Positions 34,701 through 46,339 of a stretch of DNA of 64,000 nt are shown piece by piece. The stretch covers positions 860,001 through 924,000 of the forward strand of contig CALNXK010000180.1 of the NCBI GenBank assembly GCA_942486035.1, written 5' to 3'. This DNA comes from Porites lobata. Its lineage: Eukaryota > Cnidaria > Anthozoa > Scleractinia > Poritidae. A program made the position numbers and the translations under genes. Under the pieces are notes generated by a model, which was not told the origin of the DNA, made no database searches, and worked only from the letters and a program-made list of their open reading frames with translations. Every line of letters begins with the position of its first letter. The stretch's first letter is position 1.

Positions 34701-37700
34701 TAGTAAAAGAACCTAACATAGATTGTAGATGAAACTTGGTACACTGGTGTAACAAGTCAAGAAGATGATAAAAAAGTAAGAAAAAGTGGGGGTCACCGTG
34801 CTCGTTTTGACATCACAATGCTGAGTAATACGGCTATTTTGGACCCTTTGTCAAAAACCGCGCGCAGCCCAAAACTAGACGAAAACGAGAGATTTTTTCG
34901 ATGATGCATGTGGTATCGCACAGAATTTGACTTATTGTATTGTTTATCCACTTACATACCAGAAAAATACCTTTTAATGCTCCTGTTTTTATTTTACGCT
35001 CCAAAGTAGAATTGAATTGGACACGCGCTATTCGACCCCTGATAGCTCAATCCGTACAATTTAGTAAAATTGCCAAAAAACTGAACATAGATTTGTGCTA
35101 ATTTTTTTCTCATCGAAAGGAAGCACTGTCCTTATTAAAATCATGAAATAAAAAATGGGGGTCACCGTACTCGTTTTTGCGGTAGAGCTGCAGAAAGTGC
35201 ACACCAAATGCATTTTCTCCGAGTTTTGAGAGAGGACTGGGGCGAGTTTCAAAAATAGAATGTATGTGAAAGGGGGAAGAAAGTATTAAAAAATCTGTTT
35301 TTACAGAATTTACATCGAGATATCACATTTAGGATACAATGTGATAAAGAAAGGGTTTAGATAAAAATCAAAGTGAGTAAGCACAAGTTAAACATCCACT
35401 ATCGAGGTTCTCCGTGAGGAAGTCGAACTCAGCAACACGCGTACTGCCTACGCTATGCACATACCCAACACATTGAGTCTCACCTCGGCAAGAAACAACC
35501 GCAAGCAAAAATTCCAGTAGCGTTTCTCTTCATTCAACTTCATTTTAATAATGTTACTTCACATGCTCTTTTTTATGGTGGCCATCTTGTTATGCGCAGT
35601 AAGAGATGCGCAGTGCAAAACCAGGGAATCACCTTAACGTTTTTTTAACAGGGATAATCACTTGCTCTTTCAACAACAGTTCGCTCGAGAAATGAGCAAA
35701 TGCTAAAGCTGATGACATTATGGTTAGTGCCCAGTTTTTCGCAACGTTCATCTAAGACGCCTGGTAGTTTTGAGACGTTGTTTACTCGTTGCAGTGACGA
35801 AGTTTCAAGATAAATTTGGACGTTTGAGGTGAATAGAACAGGTCTAATAGCCAAGATAAGTATTAAATGTGTTTTGCCGACATGTATTTGGAAATATTTC
35901 TGGCGGATTTCGCGGTATTTCTTTTTTGGGGGGGAATTTCGCGGGTCCGCGACCGCGCGAATTATCAGAAGCCCTGCCTTGAAGAACCCTTATTGAGGGG
36001 GACATTGGGGGGTACCCAATACCGCAATACCGTAAGAAAAAATGGCAAATACCGAAATACCGCGTCGAAAATCGTCTAAATACCGATACCGCATATTTTA
36101 ATCACATTTATAATCGGTTGCGCATACTTATGGTTGCTTCCATCTAGCGCGTTTAATTATCTCAAGCATTTATGCACCAGATGTCCATGTTTTTTTTTAA
36201 TATTTTGGTAGTTCGCAATTTTCCGCAAATTTTCACTGAAAAGTAAACTACATTCGTTCAGCCTTTTGGTATTTCGACCCAACAGCTAATTAACTCCAAT
36301 AAAAATAACTCTTGAAAGCGCGAAAAACAAACCAACCAAAACCCTTTCCACGCACGTCTAGTGCGAGTTTTGATATAAAGTGAGTCTAGTCTAGCACGTC
36401 AGTCTCTCAGGGGTCAGGTCACACGCCGCGGAGACCCAGGGGCAGATAGTGGGGACGAGGGAAAGTCTAAACGGGCGGAATGTCTTACCAGACCAGTTCC
36501 AAACGGTCGCCGCCGTTTTGGCTTCTGTTTGGTGCCAGAAAAACACAAGTTTCCTGGCACCAATCAGAAGCCAGAACGGCGGCGACCGTTTGGAACTAGT
36601 CTGGTAAGACATTGTCCAAGGGGCTCTTCTCGCCGTTCTTTACTTTTCTTCGTTCCATATATAATTTTCCGCCCGTTTAGACTTTCCCTCGCCCCCTTTA
36701 TCTGCCCCTGGGTCTCCGAGGATGACGCCGCGCTGTTAAGAGGCAAACTTACCAACTTTTCGCTTTTAACTTTACAAGGCGTTTTTCAATTCTCGAAACC
36801 CAACATCTAAACTTATTCTTGTTGCGATAATGTTCACCTCCTTCGCCCTCTTCATAAAAAATTGCCACACAGTCAATGATGACCACGCCATCTTCAACCT
36901 CAACGACCTCAGACATTTTGAGAAAACGTCGAATTTCCGGCACAGGTACACAGATCGACAAGCCTGGTAAGGTAACTTGAGACGACTCATTATCACTGGA
37001 TGCAACAACAATCACATTGTATATTATCGACCAAAATAACTGTCACAAAATGACCCACAAATGGTGTAATCATTTACCGTTATGTCTCAAGACTTCTAAA
37101 TATTAACTTTTATTGACCTTTATGTCTTACTGTGTTTTGTTTTGCGTATTGTATCGAAAGGAAAGCGCAAATAAACAGTACCGTAATACCGTGAACAATC
37201 TTATTTCACCGAATACCGTCAGCCAAAATGATGAAAAACCGCATACCGCAGCGCTAAATGATACTGCAATACCGCACGTTAAAATTAAAATTACCGAAAT
37301 ACCGCATGAAAAAAAGCCCAATACCGCAATACCGTAAACCCCCATGTCCCCCTCCTTATTGCCTTGCTTGCTTCCTCCACACTGTTTATACAAAGATGTA
37401 CTTTTATGGCAACTTGATTCTTCACTCAATAAGTTAGTGCAACACACTTTATGCCAACTTTCAGATGAGCTGCTCACAATCAACATTACATAAAAGGACA
37501 ACCTGTACAAACTTAATCAACTTGGTATTATTTTGGTATCATTTAAATACATCAACGCTGTGGCCTTATTGTCACTACTGTAGTCACTCTGTTTCAAGTC
37601 CATAAACATGACAAGTAGTTAGACTTTTTAATCACTGGAAAACTAATAATTAATTTTAGTACATGTAAACTTCCAAATTCAATGAAGAGTTGATTATCAC

Positions 37701-40700
37701 CCTCCTCTCAGTCATCTTTGTTATCCTCCTCATCACAGTAGAGTTGTTATTGTTTGTCAGAAGCTAAATTCAATACTTAATTGTTTATGGTTTAATTTTA
37801 ATAGGTTTTCATGGTAGTTAGATGATATGTCTGTTAAACATTATTGTCAAGGTGATGCTGTCATTCAAAATGGAGCAAACAGTGGTGTGGGACAGGCAGT
37901 AATCCAACTTGCTGCAGCCTGGGGTTTAAACACTGTCAATATTGTTCGTGACAGGTGAATTACTTAAATTATGTGTACCAGTAAACCCTTTTGAGAAAGT
38001 TAAGTTCCTGCAGTAATAAGAATTAACTTGTCCCTTGTAAATTGTCAATGCAATATAAAAAATTAGCCTGGGAGTTAAGAAAATGATGACTATTCTTTTT
38101 TGATTGTCTTTATAGTTAAACAATGATTTTGTGAGATATGTTTGGAGTTCAGCGAGGACAATTATTAGTTTTGAACTGGTCTGGTTTGCATGCATTGGGA
38201 AAAAAGTAATGATCTTTTAACTGTTTGTTATATTAGACCAGATTTTGAAGACCTTAAAAGTCAGCTTGTGGGGCTAGGAGCAAATTATGTTGTTACTGAA
38301 GAGGAACTGAAAAGCTCTGAAATGAAGAAAACAATGAAGGTAAGTTCTGTCTTTTCAACTTGACTTTCCTTGGCAACCAAAATTGTCACAGCTTGGAGCA
38401 CTGTACTTTCAATAGAAGCTAAACCTTTTTCCCACATTCATTGCATTAATAGATCTGCCCTCTCTAACATCTTAATTCAAGCCAGAATCATTGATTGTAA
38501 GTGTGTTCCTCACTCTCCAACTCTTTTCAGAATCTTGTGACTTTAAGAACCAACAATAATAATATTATACCTCACGGTAGAAGGTATCTGTACATGTCTG
38601 GCTCTATGAATTGAATTATGTACATGTATGGTTCATGTATTTAGAAAACTTTTTAGTAGTGTCTACCATTTGCAACAGAAATAAAGGGATTCACATATTA
38701 AGTGTGATTGAGGGATCAAATAAAATTGAACATAGGTGTGATCACTGTATGCAGTTTTTGGTGAGAAACCTTGGTTGTAACCTCTTTTACAAAGTTTTAG
38801 TTTTGGAATAGTATTAAGAAGTATTAGATTAGTATTGAGAATTTCTGTCATGTTATCAGAGTATCATCTCCTGTGTGTGAGCAGTTTACACCTCCAACAC
38901 CAGATCTGGAGGTTCAGGGTTCAAGCCTTGCCCATCATGTTGTTTCCTTAGACAAGGAACTTTCTTCCACCTTGTCTCTCTTCACCCAGGTGAATAAATG
39001 GGTAGCAGTGACATACTGGTGGGGAGTAATCCTGCGATTGACTAGCATCCCGTCCAGGGGGGAGTAGCAATACTCCTAGGTATGCTTCATGCTAAGGAAA
39101 ACCGTATACGCTCTGGCCGTTTGGGCCTTTGACTCTTATATGCCTTTACTTTCCTTTTTTTATCCCCATCTCACGTTGATTTTTAAGTACAACTGCAGCC
39201 TGTTATAAATCAGAGAAACATTTACTGGTTTTGGAATTTTTGAATTGGTGAGCGTCCATTTTACAGTGTCCTAAACTTTTACTTAAATACAAGAAATAAA
39301 TACCTCTGAATTTATTCTTAGAACATGAAGCCTCCTAAACTTGCTCTGAATTGTGTTGGAGGAAAGAGCTCTTTGGTCCTTTTTCGCTATTTGGGGTAAG
39401 AAAAATGTAAAGGGAGTGTTTAACTTAGAGTCTTTCCTTGAAGTTTTGTATTGTCAGTAGTATATTTATTAAGAGGAGTGGCAGACACTTTGCTTTCAGA
39501 GTTTGTATGCATGCAATCTGTGCAACAACACTCCTTTGGCCTGAAACAATGGCAGTAACATCTCATGAAAAGTGTTTTACTTCCAGAACAAAAGGAACAA
39601 TGGTAACTTATGGAGGAATGTCCAGGCAGCCTGTTACTGTACCTACGGTATGTGAACCATTGATAAACCCAGATTAGACCCCTATACTTTTAGCCCCTGA
39701 GACCTGAGGCAGTCTGAGCAAGCGGCCTTAAACCACCTAGCCTCCCGCGAAGAGATGTGAGCAGGAATAACAGCAATAGAGTGGGGTAGGGGGTGAGCCA
39801 TATACTGATACAAAGTAAGAAGAAGTTCTAAATATTAAAAGCTAATGGCGAGGAAGCCCAAGGGAATCCACCTTGCTTATAAGCAATAGGCTCTCAGAAA
39901 TGGGGGAGTGAGGGAGTAGGAATAACATGTACTCGCCCAGCGTCCAGGCCAAATGAGTCAATATCCTCAACAAATTTGCACTAGTATTTTCAAGATAGTC
40001 GTTGTCTGAGAGGTCACACACATAACAAATAAGACATGCCTGACCATAATGAGCTGTTGCAAATGCAGCATTAGGTAGTAGTGTAGCCGTGAACTTTATT
40101 GACGTGTCACAAATCTCTAGTGCGTAGCGACTAATTGGTGACACAAATAAAAGATAAAAATCATATATTTAAATAGTGTTAAAATAATGTTAAAATAGTG
40201 ATGCAAATAGTAAAAGCTAGGAAAAATAAAAATATAACACCTATTATTAACTGGTAAAAATGTATGTATTGTAACAGGATAAATTTTGCTTTGTAACATA
40301 GTGTCTTAAAGTCAATTATTACAAATCATGCAGTTTCTACAGCCATCGTCAATTAAGGCAGTCAGGTCTGTTCTCCTGATAATATTATCAGTGAACTATA
40401 CAATATGTTCCTGCTAATATTATGTCAACCTCCTGCATTTGGTTGTTTAGAAATAGCTAATGCTATGCATTAGATGAAAACGGTTGTTTCCTCCCTTCCC
40501 ACCCCCACCCTTTCCTTGTGTTTTCTCAGAATGACATGCTTCTGTCCTCGCCCTCAGCTGCGTAGAGGCTCTTAGCTTGGATATTTTGCCAGTCATGGGT
40601 TTGGGAGTGTCAACCTCTATTGTTAACCTCTAATAATGAAAACTCCGTGAAGTCTTGGGCACTCATGGTTCATTTTGGGATGGAGTTCAGTGTTACTTCT

Positions 40701-41851
40701 CTTTTTCGCTTGGTGCTTTAATATTCCGTGTTGCCCTCAACGTTGGTCGAATCTTTGTTGCTATTTATATTTTCCTCTTAAGGGTTCCTTAATATTCAGT
40801 GATGTGAAGGTCAGAGGATTCTGGATGAGCAAGTGGAGCAAGGAACATCAGAAAGGTACCTGGTTTAGATTCTTGGTTTAAAACTTGAACCATTCTTCGC
40901 CCCATGTAAGGGAATACGGATTCCGGAATCCGTGATATTTTTGCTTTTGGATTCCAGAATCCAGGAACATTTTTCTTTTAGGAATCTGGAATCCAGGGCT
41001 TTGGAATCCAGAATGCAGCTCAAGGAATCCGGAATCCTACTAAGGATTGGAATCCGGAATCCAGAGTCCAAATTCCACTGAAAAAGACTGGAATCAACTA
41101 GCTGGAATCCAGAATCTACGGCGTGTAATCCAGAATCCAAGACTGTCTTGGGTTCCCTTACGTAGGGCGACATTCTCCCCACATGGGAAATGCTCCATCT
41201 CACGAGTTTACCAAGGTGAAAACTTCAGATTTTTGTGTCAGCGGGAGTATTGTCATAGGAAAATTTTATTGTAAAGTGTAGCACTATGAAGGAATCAACC
41301 TTGTTACACAAAATATAATCTCTGTATCTTTTTTTTAGCAATTTAATATCCTTCCTTTTCAAAATAGTGGCATGTTTGTTCTGCAGTGAATCTATCCGGT
41401 TACACTCCGGCATGTTACAGCTGATGTTGGAAGCGCAGTTTACATCTGGACAATATTTTCCTAGAACTTTAGGCGAAACAGATGTAGGTAGTTCTTCCAT
41501 GAAATACAAACGACATTTGTTCAAAAATTAGTTAAAGTTTCGGGACAGTATGAGAGAATTTATATGTTTACCAAGTCTCAGTAAATATAGCAACCAGCTA
41601 ATGGGCTTAGTTTATGTTAAACTGTCGAAATTATTGTGTTCGCTTTGCCGACTCAGCCTTGATGACTTTGTTTTTCGTTAGACGTTACAAGGCTTGCTAT
41701 GCTAGAGGAAGTATGTAACCTGGTACGTGAAGGAAAGCTCAAGGCTCCACCTTGTACAAAACATTCATTTGAGAACTTCAAGACGGCCATATCTGATGCA
41801 ATGAAGTCATACTCAAAGACCAAGCAACTGTTAATTCTTAATGATGATTAA
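28744..41851 (+). CDS. MECR: Mitochondrial trans-2-enoyl-ACP/CoA reductase, ten exons
   Basis: Exons: 28744-28895, 31071-31168, 33233-33367, 33465-33608, 37852-37954, 38237-38339, 39322-39395, 39587-39647, 40783-40855, 41682-41851. All introns are GT-AG and phases match, giving 370 residues, close to the usual MECR length. The enzyme does the last, NADPH-dependent step of mitochondrial type II fatty acid synthesis, needed for lipoate. Residues 1 to about 35 are Arg/Lys-rich without acids, a likely mitochondrial presequence. Family landmarks: INPADINQIQGTYG with the catalytic-type Tyr, LPAVGGNEGVGEV, the nucleotide-binding loop NGANSGVGQAVIQLAAAWG with INIVRDR-like NIVRDR, and VRGFWMSKW. An AAGATGGCGGC motif (YY1-like) overlaps the start codon. 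Introns 1, 2, 4 and 9 are packed with mobile elements, yet no exon is damaged. Confidence 0.95.
29728..29979. mobile_element. Short hAT-like MITE, copy 2
   Basis: 252 bp with ends CAGCGTGCAAAGAAAGTC and GACTTTCTTTGCACCCTG, nearly perfect inverted repeats. CTGGAT is repeated on both sides (29722-29727, 29980-29985). It is the fuller relative of 6542-6696. It lies in MECR intron 1. Confidence 0.78.
32027..32066. other. Perfect 16-bp-arm hairpin in MECR intron 2
   Basis: TAACTGCTACACCTTG and CAAGGTGTAGCAGTTA flank an 8-base loop. A second, AT-rich pair, GTACCAAAAATAATTTCTTT / AAAGAAATTATTTATGGTAC, follows at about 32074-32138. Confidence 0.65.
32204..32678. mobile_element. Tigger-like MITE in MECR intron 2
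   Basis: The left end TAGTCAAACCTCCC and right end AAAGTTTGACTGTA are inverted. Subterminal motifs (GGTGGTTACTTATAGG; GATCGCTTATGAAAGGTGG) are also shared in inverted orientation, as in pogo/Tigger non-autonomous elements. Confidence 0.6.
32768..33185. mobile_element. 418-bp fold-back element just before MECR exon 3
   Basis: TAGTACACTAGACAAAACTG, TTCTGGGTTTACGTTTTA and CAAGCCAAGGAACCT pair with their complements at the right end. A second inner inverted pair, TGATCACACAAGGAGGACTT / AAGTCCTCCTTGTGTGATCA, lies at 32892-33024. Its right end is 47 bp before exon 3, so it comes close to the branch point of that intron. Confidence 0.7.
33670..34223. mobile_element. 554-bp TA-flanked MITE with a central palindrome
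   Basis: Ends GGCCACTTGCACTAAGAG and CTCTTAGTGCAAATGGCC are inverted and TA flanks both. Inside, 33853-33902 holds a perfect 22-bp-arm palindrome (TTGGCCGCCATGTTGGAGGG...) with a 6-base loop. It lies in MECR intron 4. Confidence 0.75.
34385..35976. mobile_element. hAT-like element with 6-bp target duplication
   Basis: Ends CAGGGCTTCTGATA and TATCAGAAGCCCTG. CCTTGA is duplicated exactly outside both (34379-34384, 35977-35982). Near both ends are many TTTCGCGG / CCGCGAAA motifs, and 34430-34570 has three tandem copies of an AAAATCGGCCGATTTC-containing unit; such subterminal arrays are typical transposase-binding regions. Repbase recognises hAT groups with 5- and 6-bp duplications. A TTAA-type element interrupts it at 34691-35633. 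A decayed relative lies at 12577-12985. Confidence 0.75.
34691..35633. mobile_element. 943-bp TTAA-flanked element nested in the hAT-like element
   Basis: Ends GGTGATTTCCTAGT and ACCAGGGAATCACC are inverted. TTAA flanks both (34687-34690, 35634-35637), the duplication made by piggyBac- and Kolobok-type transposases. The flanking sequence resumes the hAT-like element, matching the uninterrupted copies elsewhere in the window. No transposase ORF is present, so it is non-autonomous. Confidence 0.75.
35996..37353. mobile_element. 1.36-kb hAT-like element with 8-bp target duplication
   Basis: Ends AGGGGGACATTGGGG and CCCCCATGTCCCCCT. CCTTATTG is duplicated on both sides (35988-35995, 37354-37361), the usual hAT length. 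Arrays of ATACCG lie near each end (36018-36094; 37180-37336), as expected of transposase-binding sites. A separate inverted repeat, 36429-36719, sits inside: outer GGAGACCCAGGGGCAGATA arms and an inner palindrome of about 60-bp arms (CAGTTCCAAACGGTCGCCGC) around 36543. A minus-strand ORF of 88 codons at 36749-37015 is unrecognised. The left end is only 19 bp from the previous element. Confidence 0.75.
38871..39110 (+). repeat. tRNA-derived SINE in MECR intron 6
   Basis: It has a B-box-like GGGTTCAAGCC (38918-38928), followed by the conserved SINE body CACCCAGGTGAATAAATGGG, then CTAGCATCCCGTCCAGGGGG and a tail with CTTCATGCTAAGGAAA. This body is shared by SINEs of many aquatic invertebrates and fishes. 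A tail fragment of the same family is at 42465-42512. Confidence 0.7.
40897..41171. mobile_element. 275-bp MITE with GGAATCC tandem interior
   Basis: TCGCCCCATGTAAGGGAA and TTCCCTTACGTAGGGCGA form inverted ends. The interior is an array of GGAATCC(A/G)GAATCC units in both orientations. It starts 42 bp after the exon 9 donor of MECR. Confidence 0.7.
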
Positions 41852-43200
41852 ACCTCGGACGATTTTCAATCGCCTTTGCCGAGTACGGCCCGCTCAGCAG
41901 TGGACGCGTTTTCCCTCAAAAAAAATTTCTGTGTGGCGCTACCTAACGCTACATGCCTACTTGTTCCCGCGCATAGCCTCAGTTACACGTTACTGAGTGC
42001 AGCTGTTGTACAACTGATTAAAACAGTCCGTAAATTAAAGTAAGGGAGACATAGATATATAATTACGTAAGCAATACTGCGTCTTCATTAAGAGTATCGC
42101 AAGACAACTTTCATGCGTAGAGAATGAGATAATATATAGCGATACTCACGTGGACGTTACCTATTGATATTAATGTGCCAACCAGAGGCGCATTGGTCCT
42201 TGTAACAAAAGATCGTTTTGTTCTACTCGTTACAAATTTGAATAACTAAAACAATGTTTGTAAACAGTGATGCCTCCTATTCAAGTACTTTTTTGAAAAA
42301 GGAAGTATTATCATGCTTGCCCGAGGGTTCTTTCGAATCAACTAAGAACATAAAATTTTTTAAACATTTATAGAATGAATTTTAGCCGTCTCCTCGAGCC
42401 GCAAACTCGAAAAAAAAACTTTTGCGTAAATGAAAGCATAGTTTAGTGATAGTTGAAACTGCATTCCTAGCAATACTCGTAGGCATGCTTCATGCTACGG
42501 AAACCGGTATTCAGAAAAGTCGGTTGTATTCACATTAGTATCCAGCGAGCACCGTATTCAGGCACCGTGCGCGGACACCAAGTGTGAACACAGAAGTTAG
42601 ACAACATCCTCACGACGCACGAATGTTTCTGTTAGATTGCCGTGTGTGAACAGTCGTAGGTAAGCTTTTAAAATGCATTTTGCGAATTTAACCAAACTCA
42701 TGTCAACATGTCCTCCCGATGGCTTATTTTAGGGGTATTTTTTTTTTAATAATTAAGGAAACCGTTTCTCCCCGCTGGCGCTCTGTGCTCGTTTCCATCA
42801 CCCCCAACTCCCACTTCTCACTCATCGACAGCATCCCGTCCGTGTTCCTAGTGCCGAAATCCTGTGCTGATAACACGTCACTACCCAGATCTGGGTAGGG
42901 TTTCTGATTCGTTGCAGCAAATTTTCACTAATAAGAAGCGAAATGTCGGCTGTCTTCTCAGGCTCAGCGCAGCTGGAGGAAATGGTGAAAATTATGTAAA
43001 TAGATAAACATGATAAATAAATCTAAATAGATACATTTTATTAAATAAAATTGGAAATAAACAATGTGCGTGACTCGGCTAAATTTATTGATACTTCAGC
43101 TGGGCATACGGGCAAAACATCATGCGGGACCACTGTTAGAGTGACCATTTCTTTTTCATTACCTTTTCCAAAATAGCAATTCATACCGGTAGAATAGTGT
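41852..43200. other. Downstream region of MECR
   Basis: This holds the presumed MECR 3' UTR and intergenic sequence. No ORF or intact element was found, apart from a SINE tail at 42465-42512 (CTCGTAGGCATGCTTCATGC, then ACGGAAACCGG). Confidence 0.45.
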
Positions 43201-43500
43201 AGCCTGCGTGGCAGGCGTTCGAAAGCGGAGAGGAATGGAATTTGGGTGCGAGACCACTCGCGAGGAAAAAGGGGCTTCTCGCGCCCGGAATTTCCTTAAT
43301 GTGGTGGGTATTCAGCTATTTCGAGAAAGGTTGTCAATGTGTACGCGACAATCCCGAGGGTAATATGGGGTATGATCAATACACGGTTCAGACGGTTCCT
43401 GACACTGTAGCTGTCGAACATACTTTTGTTGATTTCCTTTAGCATTCGCAAACGTGGTCTGAATTTCATCCGATTCCTTGGAGTCGTTATTACTCCCTCC

Positions 43501-44744
43501 TAGGCCTTGTCGGATTGTGCTCCGAAAAGTGGCATATTATGCTACTAGCAGTGCTCGAAATTTTGCCAAATTATGGCAAAATTATGCTAGAATTCCCAAA
43601 TCATGCTCCTGGTTTCCGAAATTATGCTCACAAAATGACGTAGATTCTGTACATATAGGCGCGGAATAACGACACCAAATTATGATGTTTTTCAAATAAA
43701 CTGTTGTTGTAAATTTATTTGTGTTTTATGGCAGTTTGTCTCGGCCCTCAGCTGTCCAAATTAGCTGCTCGCATCTCTGAACCGTTTGTAAAATGCCTTC
43801 AACGACTTGACGATCACACTTGTATATACTGACTGGACCAAAAGGATATAGTACTCTCTTGATTTAAACTAACTCAAACTATAGGGAACTATAACGTTGA
43901 AGAGTATCAAGCCACGAAGTAAATCAACTTGTCTTGACAGTTCTGAGTTCTGTCAGCACCAATAATTCAGGGGCACACAACGAGAATATAGTTCAAAACC
44001 ACTTAAACATAGCATTGTTAAACGTATTTTAGTATTTAAACGGTAGATATAGGCATTTTTTTTATCCCCTAAAAATTTTTCATCTGTTCGGATTTCCTAG
44101 CCGAAAGTCTAGTGATCCGAAAATTATAGGGATCAAAACTTACCTTTTCGAAAATTTCAGCCAGAAAAAAGGCTCCCGAAAATTCTAGGTGATCTTTTTA
44201 GGGTAAAAATCCGTTAGAAATGGGCAATAATACCATTTTTTGGATGTTCGAAAATCCTAGGAGAGGCAGGCCAGGAAGAAATTTTACAACAAATGTTTCG
44301 AAAATTCTAGATCTCAAATCGTCTTCCGAACAGATATTTTTCCGAAACTTGTCGTTGGGTGCCCCTGATAATTGCTTGAATAAACATGGATAGGAATAGT
44401 ATACACAAGTCAACATCAGCGCTTATTGTACTGCAGCATTACGCTGACCTCGAGATAGTCTGCCAGAGCGCTGTCCTGCTGATCGCTAAATGTTGCTAAG
44501 AGTAGGGAGAAGGCTCGCTCAGCTGCAGCAGAGAAAGGCTGCACCAATAGAAACTGCTTCACTGCGGCTGATTTAATTTATTTCTGTAGAAAATACACCA
44601 TATTTACCAAATTTTATGAATTTAAACTCCAAAAAGTGCTAAAATTTGCTAATTATGCCGTGGCAGTGCTTGTTTAAAAAATTATGCTTTTTCCCTCCAA
44701 TTATGCCAAAAATTATGCTAACAGAATCCGCCAAGGCCTACTCC
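43501..44744. mobile_element. Middle element of the nest
   Basis: TAGGCCTTGTCGGATT and AGAATCCGCCAAGGCCTA are inverted ends. TACTCCCTCC occurs directly before the left end and, after CTCC, again on the right (44745-44754), so the exact target duplication is ambiguous. The interior repeats ATTATGC / GCATAAT motifs near both ends. It is itself split by 43967-44368. Confidence 0.6.
43967..44368 (-). mobile_element. 402-bp MITE with 4-bp target duplication, copy 2
   Basis: Ends TCAGGGGCACACAACG and CGTTGGGTGCCCCTGA, flanked by TAAT on both sides (43963-43966, 44369-44372). It aligns along its length with the reverse complement of 20771-21169. It is the innermost and therefore youngest insertion of the nest. 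Confidence 0.8.
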
Positions 44745-46339
44745 TACTCCCTCCACCGCTGAGAGGAGACTAACGACTCCAAGTCAGGCTATCGCAAACG
44801 TTCTTTCAAATTTCTTTGAAGGAAGTGAACACAATTGCACCCAAATACCTTTCGGGATTGTCGCGTGCAGTTTTCCGACAACCTTTCTCGAACCAGCTGT
44901 ACTACCTCTCCTTCACCTTTCAAACGCCTACCCCGCAGGCACAGGAGGGTCATAGGCTTCTATGACGTATTAGAAACTTTTAATTTATGAGCGTGCGCAT
45001 TACAGTGAACCATCGTCATTGTGGCGGTTTGGCGGGAAAACGTGGTGCATGCACGGGTTCCTGCACAGGCAGCCCAAACTCTGTGGGAGTTCGTTGGACT
45101 TTGAATTTATAAGAGAATATATGAAAACAAACAAGATACGTCCTAAATTCCAATATTTTGGACAAAAATAGAAATAAAAATGACTTACCTTGTGTTTGTG
45201 TTTTGTTATTTACTGTCTCTTCGCCTCTAGAGCCATTTGGAAGCCGTTTTATTGACGTTTAAGAGGCGGTCCGTGTAAGAACCGACCACTCGAATTTCCG
45301 CGGAAAACAGAATTCCTTCATTTTTTTTCTGCAACATAATTAGCCCATTCCATTAACAAATATCGAATTTGTTTGGCTCATAGTGCTTTTTAAAAAAAAT
45401 TTGGGCGGCGATTTGCCTGGACGGTCCAAAGCTGTCATGATCGTCTTTTTGAAGGTCAAATTTAAGCGTGTTGTTCAAAGCTCGCAAAAATTTCGCATTT
45501 ATCCAAATAGCATAAAACAAAAGTGTGATTTTAATTCATGCTTCCTTTATTCAAAAAAGGCAAAATATTTAAATTCTGACTTTAAAAAAACGAGTTATGA
45601 TGTTTTGAAAATATCACGTAAAGCGTCCTTGAAAAAAATGCGCGGTTATCCTAGTTTTAAAATAAGCTTTTTTCAAAAGTCTGACGTTATCTGGAGTCTT
45701 GGTCACCCTCCCTGTTCAGTAATAGGGCTAGTGTATCGAAATCAAGAAAAACATTTTTGGGCACTGTTGATTCCGAAGCACAAGAGTTCGATAAAGTTGG
45801 GTAATATTTTACTGTAATTGTGCGTATGACGTAATTTACGCATTTTGGTGATTCCGAACTTTCCCACTGAAAATCAAACCGAGAGAGCAAATGTATTTAA
45901 AAGTGGCCTTTATTGTTCGAGATAAACTGTGAACAGCTAACAACTTACCAAATGCTACACGAAACTAGGAATTGCGAAGTTTAATAGTCGAAATTATCGA
46001 TTCCGGGGTAAGTTGTCAGTCGTCTAAGTTTACTTCTAAAAGCCGTTTACAAAATTTCATTCAATTAAACTGGTCGTAGGTTTTCCTGATCAACAAAAAA
46101 AGAAAAAGCTTTTCATTCAGGTTAAGCATATAATTACTTGACGAAAGTGAGTCCTGTTTAAAAGAATTACACATTTTATTAAAAACACTCAGTACATTAC
46201 AGCCGAAATTCAAATCATCTGAACAGTGTTAATTTCCCGTCACGCTGGCTACGCGTGAATGTCAGTCTTTTAGCTTGTCACGCGTATGTGCCTTTTTAGT
46301 ACGGTTGACAAAAAAACATGTTCTTTTCTAATTCGACTT

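Larger units (their letters stand above)
43201..44940. mobile_element. Outer element of a three-level nest
   Basis: AGCCTGCGTGGCAGGCGTTC at the left and GCCTACCCCGCAGGC at the right begin long imperfect inverted arms. They also share TTTCGAGAAAGGTTGTC, ACGCGACAATCCCGA and ATTCGCAAACGT-type blocks. The loop of this fold-back is interrupted by the element at 43501-44744. Confidence 0.65.

Noticed and set aside
36749..37015. 88-codon minus-strand ORF in the 8-bp-duplication element
   Set aside because: Two overlapping frames are equally open and no domain was recognised; kept only as a remark on the element.
40897..41171. CRISPR-like spaced repeats (GGAATCC units)
   Set aside because: The spacing is irregular, units occur in both orientations within inverted ends, and the genome is animal; it is a MITE interior.
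41225..41524. Cys-containing 99-codon minus-strand ORF in MECR intron 9
   Set aside because: No known domain, no paired exon and no repeat context; not enough to call a gene.
45383..45817. 144-codon ORF in the left terminal inverted repeat
   Set aside because: The right arm does not keep the frame, and no domain is visible; it is probably non-coding TIR sequence.
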